Below are positions 10,350-19,892 of a DNA stretch of 48,003 nt, piece by piece. Numbering within the stretch: position 1 is the stretch's first letter; the number at the start of each line of letters is the position of its first letter. The notes beneath the pieces are model-generated. The model did not search any database. It had not been told where the DNA came from and saw only the letters and a program-made list of their open reading frames with translations. The translations under genes and the position numbers were made by a program. The DNA is from Pseudomonadota bacterium (GTDB lineage Bacteria; Pseudomonadota; Gammaproteobacteria; Burkholderiales; Burkholderiaceae_E), in NCBI GenBank assembly GCA_029779755.1, contig JAKOZZ010000206.1:1-48003 (forward strand). The letters run 5' to 3'.

Positions 10350-10505
10350 TAGGGCAACATCCTGCCCGAAGTCCCAGGTCCCGATGTCTTCCTGCACATC
10401 CGCAGGCCAGACCCGCGCAGCGCCCGCCCTCCTGTCCGATCCGACCCCCACCGAAGATCGCTCGGCCCTTTCCCACATCTTTTTCGTCCCTTCCGGGAAC
10501 CTGAG
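10350..10505 (+). promoter_or_regulatory. C-rich, G-poor leader of rho, candidate rut region
   Basis: The stretch before rho is strongly enriched in C and T over G, with many CCC and TCC runs. This composition is typical of Rho loading (rut) sites. E. coli rho is known to be autoregulated by Rho-dependent attenuation in its leader. The same control is inferred here from composition and position only. Confidence 0.4.
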
Positions 10506-10508
10506 TCA

Positions 10509-11771
10509 ATGCACCTGTCCGAACTCAAGGCGCAGCACGTATCGCAGCTGATCGAGATGGCCATCGGCCTCGAGATCGAGAACCCCCAGCGTCTGCGCAA
10601 GCAGGAATTGATGTTCGCGATCCTCAAGCGCAAGGCGAAGACCGGCGAGACCATCTTCGGCGACGGCTGCCTCGAGGTGCTTCCCGACGGATTCGGGTTC
10701 CTGCGCTCACCCGAGACGTCGTACCTCGCGAGCACGGACGACATCTACATCTCGCCGTCGCAGATCCGCCGCTTCAACCTGCACACGGGCGACACCATCG
10801 AGGGCGAGGTCCGCACGCCCAAGGACGGCGAGCGCTATTTCGCACTGGTCAAGGTCGACAAGATCAACGGCGAACCCCCCGAGGCGTCCAAGAACAAGAT
10901 CTTGTTCGAGAACCTGACGCCGCTGCACCCGAACCGGGTGATGACCCTCGAGCGGGACATGGAGGGCAAGGAGAACATCACCGGGCGCATCATCGACATG
11001 ATCGCCCCGATCGGCAAAGGCCAGCGCGGCCTGATCGTCGCGCCGCCGAAGGCCGGCAAGACGGTGCTGATGCAGCACATCGCCCATGCGATCACCACCA
11101 ATCACCCGGACGTGACGCTGATCGTGCTGCTCATCGACGAGCGCCCCGAGGAGGTCACCGAGATGAGCCGCTCGGTCCGCGGTGAAGTGGTCGCCTCCAC
11201 GTTCGACGAGCCGGCCACGCGCCACGTCCAGGTCGCAGAGATGGTGATCGAGAAGGCCAAGCGGCTCGTCGAGCACCGCCGCGACGTGGTCATCCTGCTG
11301 GACTCGATCACCCGGCTGGCGCGGGCGTACAACACGGTGGTGCCCGCCTCCGGCAAGGTGCTGACCGGCGGCGTCGACGCCAACGCACTGCAGCGTCCCA
11401 AGCGGTTCTTCGGCGCGGCGCGCAACATCGAGGAAGGCGGCTCCCTGACGATCATCGCCACGGCGCTGATCGACACCGGCAGCCGCATGGACGAGGTGAT
11501 CTACGAGGAGTTCAAGGGCACCGGCAACATGGAGCTCCACCTCGACCGCCGCATGATGGAGAAGCGGGTCTATCCGGCCATCAACATCGCACGCTCGGGT
11601 ACACGCCGCGAAGAGCTGCTGATCAGGCAGGAAGTGCTGCAGAAGATCTGGATCCTGCGCAAGCTGCTGCACGACATGGACGAGATCGCCGCGATGGAGT
11701 TCCTGCTCGACAAGGTCAGGCAGACGAAGACCAACCAGGACTTCTTCGACATGATGAAGCGGGGCGGCTGA
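10509..11771 (+). CDS. rho: Transcription termination factor Rho
   Basis: The 420-residue protein has the standard Rho length. It has an N-terminal helical domain, a cold-shock-like RNA-binding domain with GFGFLRS (about residues 61-67), and the RecA-like ATPase with P-loop APPKAGKT (about 179-186), Walker B VVILLDS and the Q/R-loop region. The hexamer loads on C-rich RNA and ends transcription using ATP. Gene order trxA-rho-rpmE is conserved in Burkholderiales. The start ATG follows a 230-nt leader. Confidence 0.97.
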   Translation: MHLSELKAQHVSQLIEMAIGLEIENPQRLRKQELMFAILKRKAKTGETIFGDGCLEVLPDGFGFLRSPETSYLASTDDIYISPSQIRRFNLHTGDTIEGEVRTPKDGERYFALVKVDKINGEPPEASKNKILFENLTPLHPNRVMTLERDMEGKENITGRIIDMIAPIGKGQRGLIVAPPKAGKTVLMQHIAHAITTNHPDVTLIVLLIDERPEEVTEMSRSVRGEVVASTFDEPATRHVQVAEMVIEKAKRLVEHRRDVVILLDSITRLARAYNTVVPASGKVLTGGVDANALQRPKRFFGAARNIEEGGSLTIIATALIDTGSRMDEVIYEEFKGTGNMELHLDRRMMEKRVYPAINIARSGTRREELLIRQEVLQKIWILRKLLHDMDEIAAMEFLLDKVRQTKTNQDFFDMMKRGG

Positions 11772-11777
11772 CCGCAC

Positions 11778-11797
11778 GGCGGCGCCCCCGTGCCGCC
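11778..11797 (+). terminator. Hairpin just after rho
   Basis: GGCGGC and GCCGCC arms enclose an eight-base loop, beginning 7 nt after the rho stop. A T-rich stretch (GTTTT) follows only after 14 nt, so this is a weak terminator candidate. Confidence 0.35.
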
Positions 11798-11827
11798 TTG
11801 CAGGCACTCCCGTTTTCCCGGTATCAT
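11798..11827 (+). promoter_or_regulatory. Candidate sigma-70 promoter for rpmE
   Basis: TTGCAG (11798-11803) and TATCAT (11822-11827) are separated by 18 nt. A transcript from here would have a leader of about 230 nt before the GTG start at 12063. The leader holds a GTGCCG/CGGCAC hairpin (about 11901-11913). The rest of the 291-nt rho-rpmE gap shows no gene. Confidence 0.45.
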
Positions 11828-12062
11828 TTAAGGCTTGGCTGAATTCGCCGGAACCAAGTCGCCAAACCCGCCTGGCAGGCGCTCCTCTTCGTGAGGGCGA
11901 TCGTGCCGCCGGCACGGGCGCGCGCCGCACCCGAGGGGATCGAGCCCCGCGCACGTGAGGCGAGCAGTCCGCGCACCTGGGGCATGTGCATGGGGCGGGC
12001 GCCTCGGCGCGACGCGAATCCGCGCGTGGCGGCGGTCAGCTCAACACAAAGGAAGAATCACC

Positions 12063-12320
12063 GTGAAAGAAGGCATCCACCCGGACTACCGCGAAGTCGT
12101 GTTCGTCGACATGTCGAACGGCTTCAAGTTCATCACGCGCTCCACCGTGGGCACGCGCGAGACGATCAAGATGGACGACGGCAAGGAATATCCGATGTTC
12201 AAGCTGGACGTGTCCGCCGAGTCGCATCCCTTCTACACCGGCGCCCAGCAGCGCGTCAGCGAGACCGGCCGCGTCGAGAAGTTCCGCCAGAAGTTCGCGC
12301 GCAGCGGCAAGGCCGCCTGA
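12063..12320 (+). CDS. rpmE2: 50S ribosomal protein L31 type B
   Basis: The 85-residue product starts [13 protein letters not shown] and contains the type B features [10 protein letters not shown] and [11 protein letters not shown]. It has no cysteine, so the zinc-binding motif of type A L31 is absent. The GTG at 12063 is preceded by AAAGGAAG and gives the conserved N terminus. An upstream in-frame start at 11955 would add a non-conserved Arg-rich segment and was rejected. L31 bridges the ribosomal subunits. A strong intrinsic terminator lies downstream at 12444-12474. Confidence 0.94.
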   Translation: MKEGIHPDYREVVFVDMSNGFKFITRSTVGTRETIKMDDGKEYPMFKLDVSAESHPFYTGAQQRVSETGRVEKFRQKFARSGKAA

Positions 12321-12443
12321 TCACCGGCGGTCGGATCGTCCGGGCGCATCGCGCGCCGGGCCTCCGGATGCCGGGCTGACGCCCGGCGCAGGCGATACCG
12401 CCGACGCGGCGGCGCTTCGCCCACTGCGTCAGATGTGCGACAT

Positions 12444-12474
12444 GACAGGCAGCCGCGGCTGCCTGTCGGTTTTT
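12444..12474 (+). terminator. Intrinsic terminator after rpmE
   Basis: A perfect 10-bp stem (GACAGGCAGC / GCTGCCTGTC) with loop CGCG is followed by GGTTTTT. It is the clearest Rho-independent terminator in the window and ends the rho/rpmE unit before the glycosyltransferase. Confidence 0.85.
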
Positions 12475-12505
12475 CGGGGCCGACGATCTCGTCTATCGTG
12501 CACTG

Positions 12506-14215
12506 ATGCGTCCCTTCCTGGTCACTGCTGCGCAAGCCGGCAAGCTCCCCCGCTGGGGACTGCTGCTGCTGTGCGGGCTCTATCTGCTGCCCGGCTTCGT
12601 CGGACGCGACCCCTGGCGCCAGGACGACGCCGCCAGCTTCGGCATCGCGCTGACGATGGCGCGCGGCGGTCCGGCCGACTGGCTGTCCCCGAACATCGCC
12701 GGCGAACCCGTGTACGGCGAAGGGCCCCTGCCGTTCTGGCTGGCGGCGATCGCCATCCGGCTGCTGCCCTTCGTCAGCGCGCACACCGCGGCCCGCGCGA
12801 TGGCCGTCGCCGGGCTGGCGCTGATGCTCGTGGCGCTCTGGTACGCCACATACCTGCTCGCACGTCGCCCCGGCGTGCAGCCCACCGACCCGTTCGGCGC
12901 GTCGGCTTCGCGGATCGACTTCGCGCGGGCGATCGCCGATTCGGCATTGCTCGTGCTGCTCGGCACGATCGGCGTGATCGCGCGGGTGCACGAAACCACC
13001 GGTGAGGCCGCACAGATCTGCCTGAGTGCCTTCTACCTGTATGGCGCGGCGCGAGCCCTCGAGCGCCCGCGCTCGGGCGGGCTGATCGCCGGCCTGGCGA
13101 TCGCGGCCTCCGTGGCCACCCAGGGCCCGTACCCGGCCCTCGCCCTGCTGCTGACGACCCTGCTGCTGCCCGCGCTCTCGCCCGCGTATCGGCTGATCGC
13201 ACGGCCGTGGCTGGCGTGCGCCCTCCCCGCCTGCGCACTCGGCGCGGTGTGGCCGCTGCTGCTGACCCTCGATGCGACGGTCGGACGCGCAACGTTCGAC
13301 GGTTGGCTCGCCTGGCACGCCTCGCTGGCCGGCGGACCAAGCACGCGCGGCGCGCTCTACCTGCTGCGCACCCTGCCCTGGTACTTCTGGCCGGCGTGGC
13401 CGATCGCCTTGTGGGCACTGCTGCGCTGGCGCGGCCGTCTGGGCGAGCCGGCGGTCGCGCTGCCGCTGCTCGCGTTGGCCTGCATGTTCCTCGTCGCCGT
13501 CAGCACGGCAGGCAACGGCGACGCGCCGCAGCTGCTGCCACTGGCACTTCCGGCCGCGATGCTGGCCTCGCTCGGACTGCCCACGCTGAGGCGCGGGGTC
13601 GTGAGCCTGATCGACTGGTTCGCCGTGATGACGTACAGCCTGATCGGACTGGCGGTCTGGGCGTACTGGATCGCCCTCGTGGTGGGGTATCCGCCGCGCA
13701 TGGCCTACCGCGCAGGACGCATCGCGCCGGGCTTCGTGCCCGAGTACGTGGCCCTCGACATCGTGCTCGGCTCCCTGGCGACGGTCGCGTGGCTGCTGCT
13801 CGTGCGCTGGCGCATCTCCCGGCAGCCGCCGATGATCTGGCGCGCGGTCGTGCTCTCGGGCAGCGGCCTCGTGCTGGCGTGGTTCCTCCTGATGACGCTC
13901 TGGCTTCCGGTCTTCAACCAGCGCAACACCTATCGCGACGTCACCCTGCAGGCGGCCGCGACGCTGCCCCCCGGCTACCGGTGCGTCGCGCCCCGCGGGC
14001 TCGGCCCGGCCCAGCGGGCCAGCCTGTATTACTTCGGCGACCTGCGGTTCGGCGCCACCGAGGACGGGTGCGACTGGCTGCTGATCCAGGACGACGGTCC
14101 GGCGGCGCGCACCGATCCGTCGCCCGAGCCGGGGTGGATCCTGCGCTGGGCCGGCAGCCGCCCCCGCGACCCGGACGAACGGCTGCGGCTCTACGCGCGG
14201 GACCATCGCCGGTGA
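12506..14215 (+). CDS. GT-C fold glycosyltransferase (ArnT/PMT-like, family 39 type)
   Basis: The 569-residue integral membrane protein has about a dozen hydrophobic segments and a first extracytoplasmic loop carrying RDPWRQDDAASF, where acidic residues sit as in the catalytic loop of ArnT/PMT-type enzymes. Such enzymes transfer sugars from a polyprenyl-phosphate donor to lipid A or proteins at the periplasmic face. The acceptor here is unknown. A soluble C-terminal part (about residues 480-569) follows the last membrane segment. Its stop overlaps the GTG start of the MATE gene, so the two are probably co-translated. Confidence 0.75.
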   Translation: MRPFLVTAAQAGKLPRWGLLLLCGLYLLPGFVGRDPWRQDDAASFGIALTMARGGPADWLSPNIAGEPVYGEGPLPFWLAAIAIRLLPFVSAHTAARAMAVAGLALMLVALWYATYLLARRPGVQPTDPFGASASRIDFARAIADSALLVLLGTIGVIARVHETTGEAAQICLSAFYLYGAARALERPRSGGLIAGLAIAASVATQGPYPALALLLTTLLLPALSPAYRLIARPWLACALPACALGAVWPLLLTLDATVGRATFDGWLAWHASLAGGPSTRGALYLLRTLPWYFWPAWPIALWALLRWRGRLGEPAVALPLLALACMFLVAVSTAGNGDAPQLLPLALPAAMLASLGLPTLRRGVVSLIDWFAVMTYSLIGLAVWAYWIALVVGYPPRMAYRAGRIAPGFVPEYVALDIVLGSLATVAWLLLVRWRISRQPPMIWRAVVLSGSGLVLAWFLLMTLWLPVFNQRNTYRDVTLQAAATLPPGYRCVAPRGLGPAQRASLYYFGDLRFGATEDGCDWLLIQDDGPAARTDPSPEPGWILRWAGSRPRDPDERLRLYARDHRR

Positions 14216-15564
14216 AGGGCGAGATCCTGCGGCTCGGCTGGCCGGTCTTCATCGGCCAGCTCGCGGTGATGGCCAACGGGGTGATCGACACCGTGATGGC
14301 GGGGCACCTGTCGCCGGTCGACATGGCGGCCGTCGGCCTCGGCGCGAGCATCTACATCACCGTCTACGTGGGGCTGATGGGCGTGCTGCTCGGGCTGTCA
14401 CCGATCGTGGCGCAGCTCTACGGAGCCGGCGCCTACGAGGACATCGGCAAGTCGTTCCAGCAGGCGCTGTGGGTCGCGCTCGTGCTGGCCGTCCCGGGTG
14501 CAGTGGCCCTCGGATGGTCCGCGCCGTGGATGGCGTTCAGCCGGCCGCCCGACGAGGTGGCCGAGGTCGCCCGCGTCTATCTCTGGGCGTCGGCGGCAGG
14601 ACTGCCTGCCGCGCTGCTGTTCCGGGCGTTCTATGCGCTGAACACCGCGATCTCGCGGCCACGCGTGGTGATGTACCTGAACCTGGCCGGCGTCGCGCTC
14701 AAGGTGCCCTTGAACCTGCTCTTCATGCACGGCGCGCCCGCCCTCGGCATCGAGGCGCTGGGCGGTGCCGGCTGCGGCGTGGCCAGCGCGCTGATCGCCT
14801 GGGCCACCGCACTGGGCGCGCTCGTCTGGCTGCTCAGGGATCCGGTCTACCGGCCGTACCGCCTGCTGCGCCGCGCCCCGCCCGACGCGGCCCGCATGGG
14901 CGAGCTGCTGCGGCTCGGCCTGCCGATCGGCGCCGCCTATTTCGTCGAGATCACGTCGTTCACGTTCATGGCGCTGTTCGTCGCGCGCTTCGGCGCCACC
15001 GCGCTGGCCAGCCATCAGGTCGCCTCGAGCCTGACGGGCATCTGCTACATGGGCGGACTGGGCATCGCGAGCGCCACCAGCACGCTGGTCGCGCAATCGC
15101 TCGGCGCGGGTGATCCCGCGCGTGCACGTCTCTACGCACGCACCGGCCTGCGCATGGCCCTGGCCCTGGCGCTGTCGACGGTCACGGTGCTGTGGCTGGC
15201 GCGGGCGCCGATCGCCCACGCGTACACCAGCGACGCCGGGGTGGCGGCAGCGAGCCTCTCGCTCATCGGGCTGGTCGCGGTCTTCCACGTGTTCGACAGC
15301 CTCCAGACCCAGCTCGGATTCATCCTGCGGGCCTACAAGATCGCCACCACGCCGATGGTGGTGTACGTGCTCGCGATGTGGGGCGTGGGGCTCGGAGGGG
15401 GCTACCTGCTCACGTTCGAGCCCGCACCGGACGGGCCGCTGGGCCTGTTCAACGGCGCGCGCTCCGGCGCACTGGGATTCTGGTCCGCCGGTGCGATCAG
15501 CCTGATGATCGCGTCCGCCGGTCTCGGCTGGCTGCTGCACCGGACCTGGCGCCGCAGCCCCTGA
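14212..15564 (+). CDS. MATE family multidrug/cation antiporter
   Basis: The 450-residue product has twelve hydrophobic segments in two similar halves. The N-terminal half begins ILRLGWPVFIGQLAVMANGV, with the MATE signature region ANGVIDTVMAGHLS. The second half begins at LLRLGLPIGAAYFVEI. MATE proteins export cationic drugs or metabolites using Na+ or H+ gradients. The GTG at 14212 overlaps the glycosyltransferase stop in a GTGA arrangement. The same frame is open much further upstream, but that part lies on top of the glycosyltransferase and is not coding. Confidence 0.9.
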   Translation: MKGEILRLGWPVFIGQLAVMANGVIDTVMAGHLSPVDMAAVGLGASIYITVYVGLMGVLLGLSPIVAQLYGAGAYEDIGKSFQQALWVALVLAVPGAVALGWSAPWMAFSRPPDEVAEVARVYLWASAAGLPAALLFRAFYALNTAISRPRVVMYLNLAGVALKVPLNLLFMHGAPALGIEALGGAGCGVASALIAWATALGALVWLLRDPVYRPYRLLRRAPPDAARMGELLRLGLPIGAAYFVEITSFTFMALFVARFGATALASHQVASSLTGICYMGGLGIASATSTLVAQSLGAGDPARARLYARTGLRMALALALSTVTVLWLARAPIAHAYTSDAGVAAASLSLIGLVAVFHVFDSLQTQLGFILRAYKIATTPMVVYVLAMWGVGLGGGYLLTFEPAPDGPLGLFNGARSGALGFWSAGAISLMIASAGLGWLLHRTWRRSP

Positions 15565-15568
15565 CGGC

Positions 15569-15616
15569 GCGCGGATCCGATGGGACACGGATCCGATGGC
15601 ACGCGGATCCGATCAG
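15569..15616. repeat. Three 16-bp tandem repeats between MATE and orn genes
   Basis: Units at 15569-15584, 15585-15600 and 15601-15616 share the core CGGATCCGAT. The last unit contains the orn stop codon (15613-15615). The array fills the 48-nt space between two convergent genes. Confidence 0.75.
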
Positions 15617-16212
15617 GCCGATGCGCGGATGAAGTGCTCGCGGTAGTAGCGCAGCTCGTCGATCGACTCGCGGATGTCGGCCAGCGCGGTGTGTGCGCTG
15701 CGCTTGTCGAAGCCCTTCGCGATGGCAGGCTTCCAGCGCTTGCACAGCTCCTTCAGCGTGCTGACGTCGAGGTTGCGGTAGTGGAAATACGCTTCGAGCC
15801 GCGGCATGTAGCGCGCCATGAAGCGGCGGTCCTGACCGATCGAGTTTCCGCACATCGGCGACTTGCCCTCGGGCACGAGCGGCTTCAGGAACGCAAGGAT
15901 CCGATCCTCCGCCTGCGATTCGCCGACCGTCGATGCGCGCACCCGGTCGGTCAGCCCCGAACGGCCGTGCGTGGAACGGTTCCACTGATCCATGCCGTCG
16001 AGCACGACGTCGGGCTGGTGGATGGCGATCGCCTCGCTCTCGGCAACGATGCGCAGGTCGCTGTCGGTGACGATCACGGCCACTTCGATGATCCGGTCGA
16101 TCTCGGGGCGCAGGCCGGTCATCTCCATGTCGACCCAGACGAGCCAGGTCTCGTTCGGCACCGCGGGAGGCACCATGACCGCGTCGGGGGCGGGGCAAAT
16201 CGGCTGTGACAT
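15613..16212 (-). CDS. orn: Oligoribonuclease
   Basis: The 199-residue DEDDh 3'-5' exonuclease degrades 2-5-nt RNAs and pGpG from c-di-GMP turnover. Motifs are WVDMEMTGL (Exo I), the central Asp region and the C-terminal [11 protein letters not shown] (His and Asp of Exo III). The start ATG at 16212 has GGAG about 9 nt upstream on the minus strand. A later ATG at 16176 would also leave the domain intact. It is divergent from the M48 protease, with 35 nt between the starts. Confidence 0.95.
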   Translation of the reverse strand: MSQPICPAPDAVMVPPAVPNETWLVWVDMEMTGLRPEIDRIIEVAVIVTDSDLRIVAESEAIAIHQPDVVLDGMDQWNRSTHGRSGLTDRVRASTVGESQAEDRILAFLKPLVPEGKSPMCGNSIGQDRRFMARYMPRLEAYFHYRNLDVSTLKELCKRWKPAIAKGFDKRSAHTALADIRESIDELRYYREHFIRASA

Positions 16213-16247
16213 AATTTTTTCTCCAGCCCCGGATTCTGGCATACGCC

Positions 16248-17543
16248 TTGACGCCGATCGCCTTCAGCCTCCTGTTCGCCTGCGCCCTCGTCCTCTCCCT
16301 GGCCGTGCGCTTCTGGCTCGCCTCCCGACAGGTGCGCTGTGTCGCCGCGCACCGCGACCGCGTGCCGGTCGAATTCGCCGACCGGGTGACGCTGGCCGCG
16401 CATCAGCGCGCGGCCGACTACACGATCGCGCGGGTGCGGCTCGGGCTCGTCGGCGTGCTCCTGGAGACGGTGCTGCTGGTCGGGTTCACGTTCTTCGGCG
16501 GCGTGCAGTGGATGCACGAGGCGCTGAGCGCCGCGTTCGGCGAGGGCGCCCTGGTCGGTCAGGTTTTGCTCGTGGCGGGCGTCGCGCTGGCCGGCGCAGC
16601 GGTCGAGCTGCCCATCACCTGGTATCGGCAGTTCCGGCTCGAGGAGCGTTTCGGGTTCAACCGCATGACGCCGCGCCTGTGGGTCGCCGATCTCGTCAAG
16701 GGCACGCTGGTGTCGATCGCCCTCGGCGTGCCCCTGCTCGCGGCGGTGCTGTGGCTGATGCACCAGGCAGGCGCCCGCTGGTGGGTGTGGACCTGGCTGC
16801 TGTGGATGGGGTTCAACCTGTTCGTGCTGGTGCTCTATCCGACCGTCATCGCACCGCTGTTCAACCGCTTCGAGCCGCTCGCCGCCGGCCCGATCCGCGA
16901 CCGCGTCGAGGCACTGCTGCACCGCTCGGGCTTCACGGTGCGCGGCCTGTACGTGATGGACGGCAGTCGCCGCTCCTCGCATGGCAACGCGTACTTCACC
17001 GGCCTCGGCCGCGCCAAGCGCATCGTGTTCTTCGACACGCTGCTGTCGCGCCTGACGGGCGAGGAAGTCGAGGCGGTCCTGGCGCACGAGCTCGGCCATT
17101 TCAAGCATCGGCACATCCTGAAGCGCGTGCTGGTCAGCTTCGTGCTGAGCCTGGGCGGTCTGGCGCTGCTGGGCCACCTCGCCACCCAGCCTTGGTTCTA
17201 CCAGGGACTCGGCGTGACGCCGGCCGGCGACGCGCACGGCGTGGCCCTGGTGCTGTTCTTCCTGGTGCTGCCGGTCTTCACGTTCCTGCTGCAGCCGATC
17301 GCGAGCCTCGCGTCGCGGCGGCACGAATTCGAAGCCGACGCGTTCGCCGCGCGGCAAGCCAGTGCCTCGGATCTGGTCAGTGCGCTGGTCAAGCTCTACG
17401 AGGACAACGCCTCGACCCTGACGCCGGACCCCGTGCATTCGGCCTTCTACGATTCCCATCCGCCGGCCGCCCAGCGGATCGGACGGCTGCGCGGCCTGTC
17501 TGCGGCGTCGGCAGTTCCCGCCGCGTCCGTGCAGACGGCGTGA
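16248..17543 (+). CDS. M48 family (Ste24-type) membrane metallopeptidase
   Basis: The 431-residue integral membrane protein has several N-terminal membrane segments, the zinc motif HELGH at residues 280-284 and the third ligand in HEFEADAFA (Glu362). It resembles CAAX prenyl protease 1/Ste24. In bacteria, relatives act in membrane protein quality control. The start is a TTG at 16248, chosen because the N-terminal membrane segment begins at once ([15 protein letters not shown]). No good ribosome binding site is seen. Its stop is 17 nt before the pterin dehydratase ATG. Confidence 0.88.
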   Translation: MTPIAFSLLFACALVLSLAVRFWLASRQVRCVAAHRDRVPVEFADRVTLAAHQRAADYTIARVRLGLVGVLLETVLLVGFTFFGGVQWMHEALSAAFGEGALVGQVLLVAGVALAGAAVELPITWYRQFRLEERFGFNRMTPRLWVADLVKGTLVSIALGVPLLAAVLWLMHQAGARWWVWTWLLWMGFNLFVLVLYPTVIAPLFNRFEPLAAGPIRDRVEALLHRSGFTVRGLYVMDGSRRSSHGNAYFTGLGRAKRIVFFDTLLSRLTGEEVEAVLAHELGHFKHRHILKRVLVSFVLSLGGLALLGHLATQPWFYQGLGVTPAGDAHGVALVLFFLVLPVFTFLLQPIASLASRRHEFEADAFAARQASASDLVSALVKLYEDNASTLTPDPVHSAFYDSHPPAAQRIGRLRGLSAASAVPAASVQTA

Positions 17544-17560
17544 ACGACACGTACCCTGCG

Positions 17561-17914
17561 ATGAAACCAGTCCTCACGCGCCAGCAACTGCTGGAACGGA
17601 AATCACGCCCCCTGGCCCATGACCGTGCGATGACCGAGCCGCAGATCGCGGCCCAGCTGGCCGTCCTGCCCGGCTGGAGCCACGCCGGCGCGGCGCTTGA
17701 GCGCACGTTCGCGTTCCGCGACTACTACGAGACGATCGCGTTCGTGAACGCGGTCGCGTGGATGGTCCACGCCGAGGATCATCATCCGGACCTGCACGTC
17801 GGCTACAACCGCTGCACGGTGCGCTGGAACACGCATTCCGTGGCCGGCATCTCCGAGAACGACTTCATCTGCGCGGCCAAGACCGACGCAACCTTCGCGC
17901 GTACCGCCGCATGA
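17561..17914 (+). CDS. phhB: Pterin-4a-carbinolamine dehydratase
   Basis: The 117-residue protein contains the family signature AEDHHPDLHVGYN followed by the conserved WNTHSV segment. It dehydrates 4a-hydroxytetrahydropterin and recycles the cofactor of aromatic amino acid hydroxylases. No hydroxylase gene is visible in the window. The ATG at 17561 was chosen. A GTG at 17540 overlapping the protease stop would add seven residues. Confidence 0.9.
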   Translation: MKPVLTRQQLLERKSRPLAHDRAMTEPQIAAQLAVLPGWSHAGAALERTFAFRDYYETIAFVNAVAWMVHAEDHHPDLHVGYNRCTVRWNTHSVAGISENDFICAAKTDATFARTAA

Positions 17915-17942
17915 GCGTGCTGCCTGCCGGCGTCCACCGGAC

Positions 17943-18920
17943 ATGACGACGCACGCGCTGGTGATCGCCAGCTACGGACGGCAGTTCCTGGTGCGCACCG
18001 ACACGCATGGTGGCGGCGGATCGTCCGGTGGCGGCGGATCGTCCGGTGGCGGCGGCACGCTCGCTGCGGTCACCCGCGGCAAGCGTACCGACCCGGCCGT
18101 CGGCGATCGCGTGGCGATCCGGGTGCTCGGGGCCGACCAGGCCGTGATCGAACGCATCGAGCCCCGTCGCAACGAGCTCAAGCGCAGCGACGCGTTCCGC
18201 ACCAAGTGGCTGGCGGCCAACGTCGATCAGCTCGGGATCGTGATCGCCGCCGATCCCCCCTTCTCCGAGGAGATCCTGCTGCGCATCCTGATGGCGTCCG
18301 AGGAGGCCGGCATCCCCGCGGCACTGCTGGTCAACAAGTCGGACCTCACCGAGGCGCGCGCACGGATCGAGCCCCGCATTGCGTGCTACCGGGCGCTCGG
18401 CTACCGCGTGTTCGACCTCAGCGCGCACGACGCCGCCGCCACGCGCGCGCTGCTCGCGCCCTGGCTGTCGGGGCGCACCACCCTGCTGCTCGGGCAGTCG
18501 GGCATGGGCAAGTCGACACTGGTGAACGCCCTCGTGCCCGATGCACTGCTGCGCACGCAGACCATCTCCGCGGCGCTGGCCACCGGTCGACACACGACCA
18601 CCTTCACCCGCCTGTTCCAGGTGCAGGGCGAAGAGCTCGCCCCGGACACCGCCCTGATCGACTCGCCGGGATTCCAGAGCTTCGGACTCGAGCACCTGTC
18701 CGAGTCGCAGCGTGCGCACGCGATGCCGGAGTACCGGCCGCTGCTCGGTCGCTGTCGCTTCCACAACTGCAGCCACCGGGCCGAGCCCGGATGTGCGATC
18801 CGCGCAGCTGCCGAAGCCGGATCGGTCGACGGGTTCCGCTATCGCCTGTTCGCGCGCCTCGTCGACGAGTACGAGGCCAGCGCGCGCGCGTTCAGCGCCC
18901 CAGCCAGGCGGCCACGGTGA
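17943..18920 (+). CDS. rsgA: Ribosome small subunit maturation GTPase RsgA
   Basis: The 325-residue circularly permuted GTPase acts in 30S assembly. Order of parts: N-terminal OB fold; G4 NKSD (about residue 129); G1 GQSGMGKST (about 184-192); G3 DSPGF; C-terminal zinc motif with Cys, Cys, His, Cys in CRFHNCSHRAEPGC. The OB fold carries an unusual 16-residue Gly/Ser insert at residues 23-38 made of (GGGGSS) units. It overlaps the convergent CobD-like gene by 29 nt. Confidence 0.95.
   Translation: MTTHALVIASYGRQFLVRTDTHGGGGSSGGGGSSGGGGTLAAVTRGKRTDPAVGDRVAIRVLGADQAVIERIEPRRNELKRSDAFRTKWLAANVDQLGIVIAADPPFSEEILLRILMASEEAGIPAALLVNKSDLTEARARIEPRIACYRALGYRVFDLSAHDAAATRALLAPWLSGRTTLLLGQSGMGKSTLVNALVPDALLRTQTISAALATGRHTTTFTRLFQVQGEELAPDTALIDSPGFQSFGLEHLSESQRAHAMPEYRPLLGRCRFHNCSHRAEPGCAIRAAAEAGSVDGFRYRLFARLVDEYEASARAFSAPARRPR
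18009..18056 (+). repeat. 18-bp tandem repeat encoding a Gly/Ser linker in RsgA
   Basis: Two perfect 18-bp units (18009-18026 and 18027-18044) and a partial third (18045-18056) encode GGGGSSGGGGSSGGGG in frame. The insert sits in a loop of the OB fold, between VRTDTH and TLAAVTRG. Confidence 0.9.
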
Positions 18921-19827
18921 GCAGCGCGAACAGCGCCACCCACAACACCACCGACCGCCAGACCAGACCGACGGCTCCGCGCAGGCTGTCGCTGCCCGGC
19001 TCCGCGCCCTGCCATTCGTAGCCCGCGTCCGACGTGGACCAGCGCGCCTCGAGTTCGGGATCGGCGATGCGCAGCCCGAGCGCGCCGCCCCCCGCTGCCA
19101 GCAGCAGCGCACGCTGATCGGCGCCCGTCCCGGCCGCGACGGCGCCCCGCCAGGCATAGACCGCATCCTCGAAGTTGCCGACGATGGCAAACCCGGTCGC
19201 CGACAGCCGCAGCGGCAGCCAGTCGAGCGTGCGGTACGCCCAGCCGGCGAACTCGCCATAGACCTCGCCCGGACGGCTCCAGCGCCGCGCCACCATCTCG
19301 GACATCCGGTAGAGCACCGGTCCCACCGCACCCGGCAGCAGGATGTACCAGAAGAGCGGGCCGAACACGTGGCGATGGGACGCCACCAGCGCATTGGAGA
19401 TCGCGAGGCGACACAGATCGGCCACCGAGCCGTCCCCCCCTGGGAAGGACGGATCCTGCTCACGCAGCCAGCGTTCGAGCGATCGACGCGCGCCGGCCAC
19501 GTCGCCGGTCGCCAGCGCCAGCTGGATCTCGGTGAATGCATGGCTGAACTGCCGGAAGCCGACCGTCAGATAGAGCACGGCCACGTGCAGGCAGAACGTC
19601 GCCAACGGATGCACCAGAGCCAGCAGCCATTGGGCGAGGATCAGCAGTCCGACGACCGCACCGACCACCAGCAGCCAGCCGGCGACCCCGTATTTCCGCT
19701 CGCCCGCATTGGTTGCGCTCATCACGGCGTCGGACAGACGCGTGAGCAGCCGGTAGACCCAGTTGTTCTCGGGCAGTGGACGCCCCTGCTCGATGAGCAG
19801 GGCGAAGATCAGAGCGACGAATCCCAT
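18892..19827 (-). CDS. CobD/CbiB family membrane protein
   Basis: The 311-residue membrane protein resembles adenosylcobinamide-phosphate synthase. Visible are an N-terminal membrane segment (FVALIFALLIEQ), GFRQFSHAF, ASHRHVFGPLFWY and the ATGFAIVGNFEDAVYAWR segment typical of the betaproteobacterial CobD-like family. No other cobalamin gene is nearby, so a role in B12 synthesis is uncertain. These stand-alone members are often annotated only by family. The ATG at 19827 fits the family N terminus better than the one at 19851. Confidence 0.8.
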   Translation of the reverse strand: MGFVALIFALLIEQGRPLPENNWVYRLLTRLSDAVMSATNAGERKYGVAGWLLVVGAVVGLLILAQWLLALVHPLATFCLHVAVLYLTVGFRQFSHAFTEIQLALATGDVAGARRSLERWLREQDPSFPGGDGSVADLCRLAISNALVASHRHVFGPLFWYILLPGAVGPVLYRMSEMVARRWSRPGEVYGEFAGWAYRTLDWLPLRLSATGFAIVGNFEDAVYAWRGAVAAGTGADQRALLLAAGGGALGLRIADPELEARWSTSDAGYEWQGAEPGSDSLRGAVGLVWRSVVLWVALFALLTVAAWLGR

Positions 19828-19892
19828 CTCGGCAACGTTTGCGGGCGCCATCCGGGCGCGCGTTTCTCCCAGGCGAAGCGTACCTTACCCGG

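Noticed and set aside
13207-14211. Upstream extension of the MATE frame
   Set aside because: It overlaps the glycosyltransferase and is Arg-rich. The MATE N terminus begins at the GTG at 14212.
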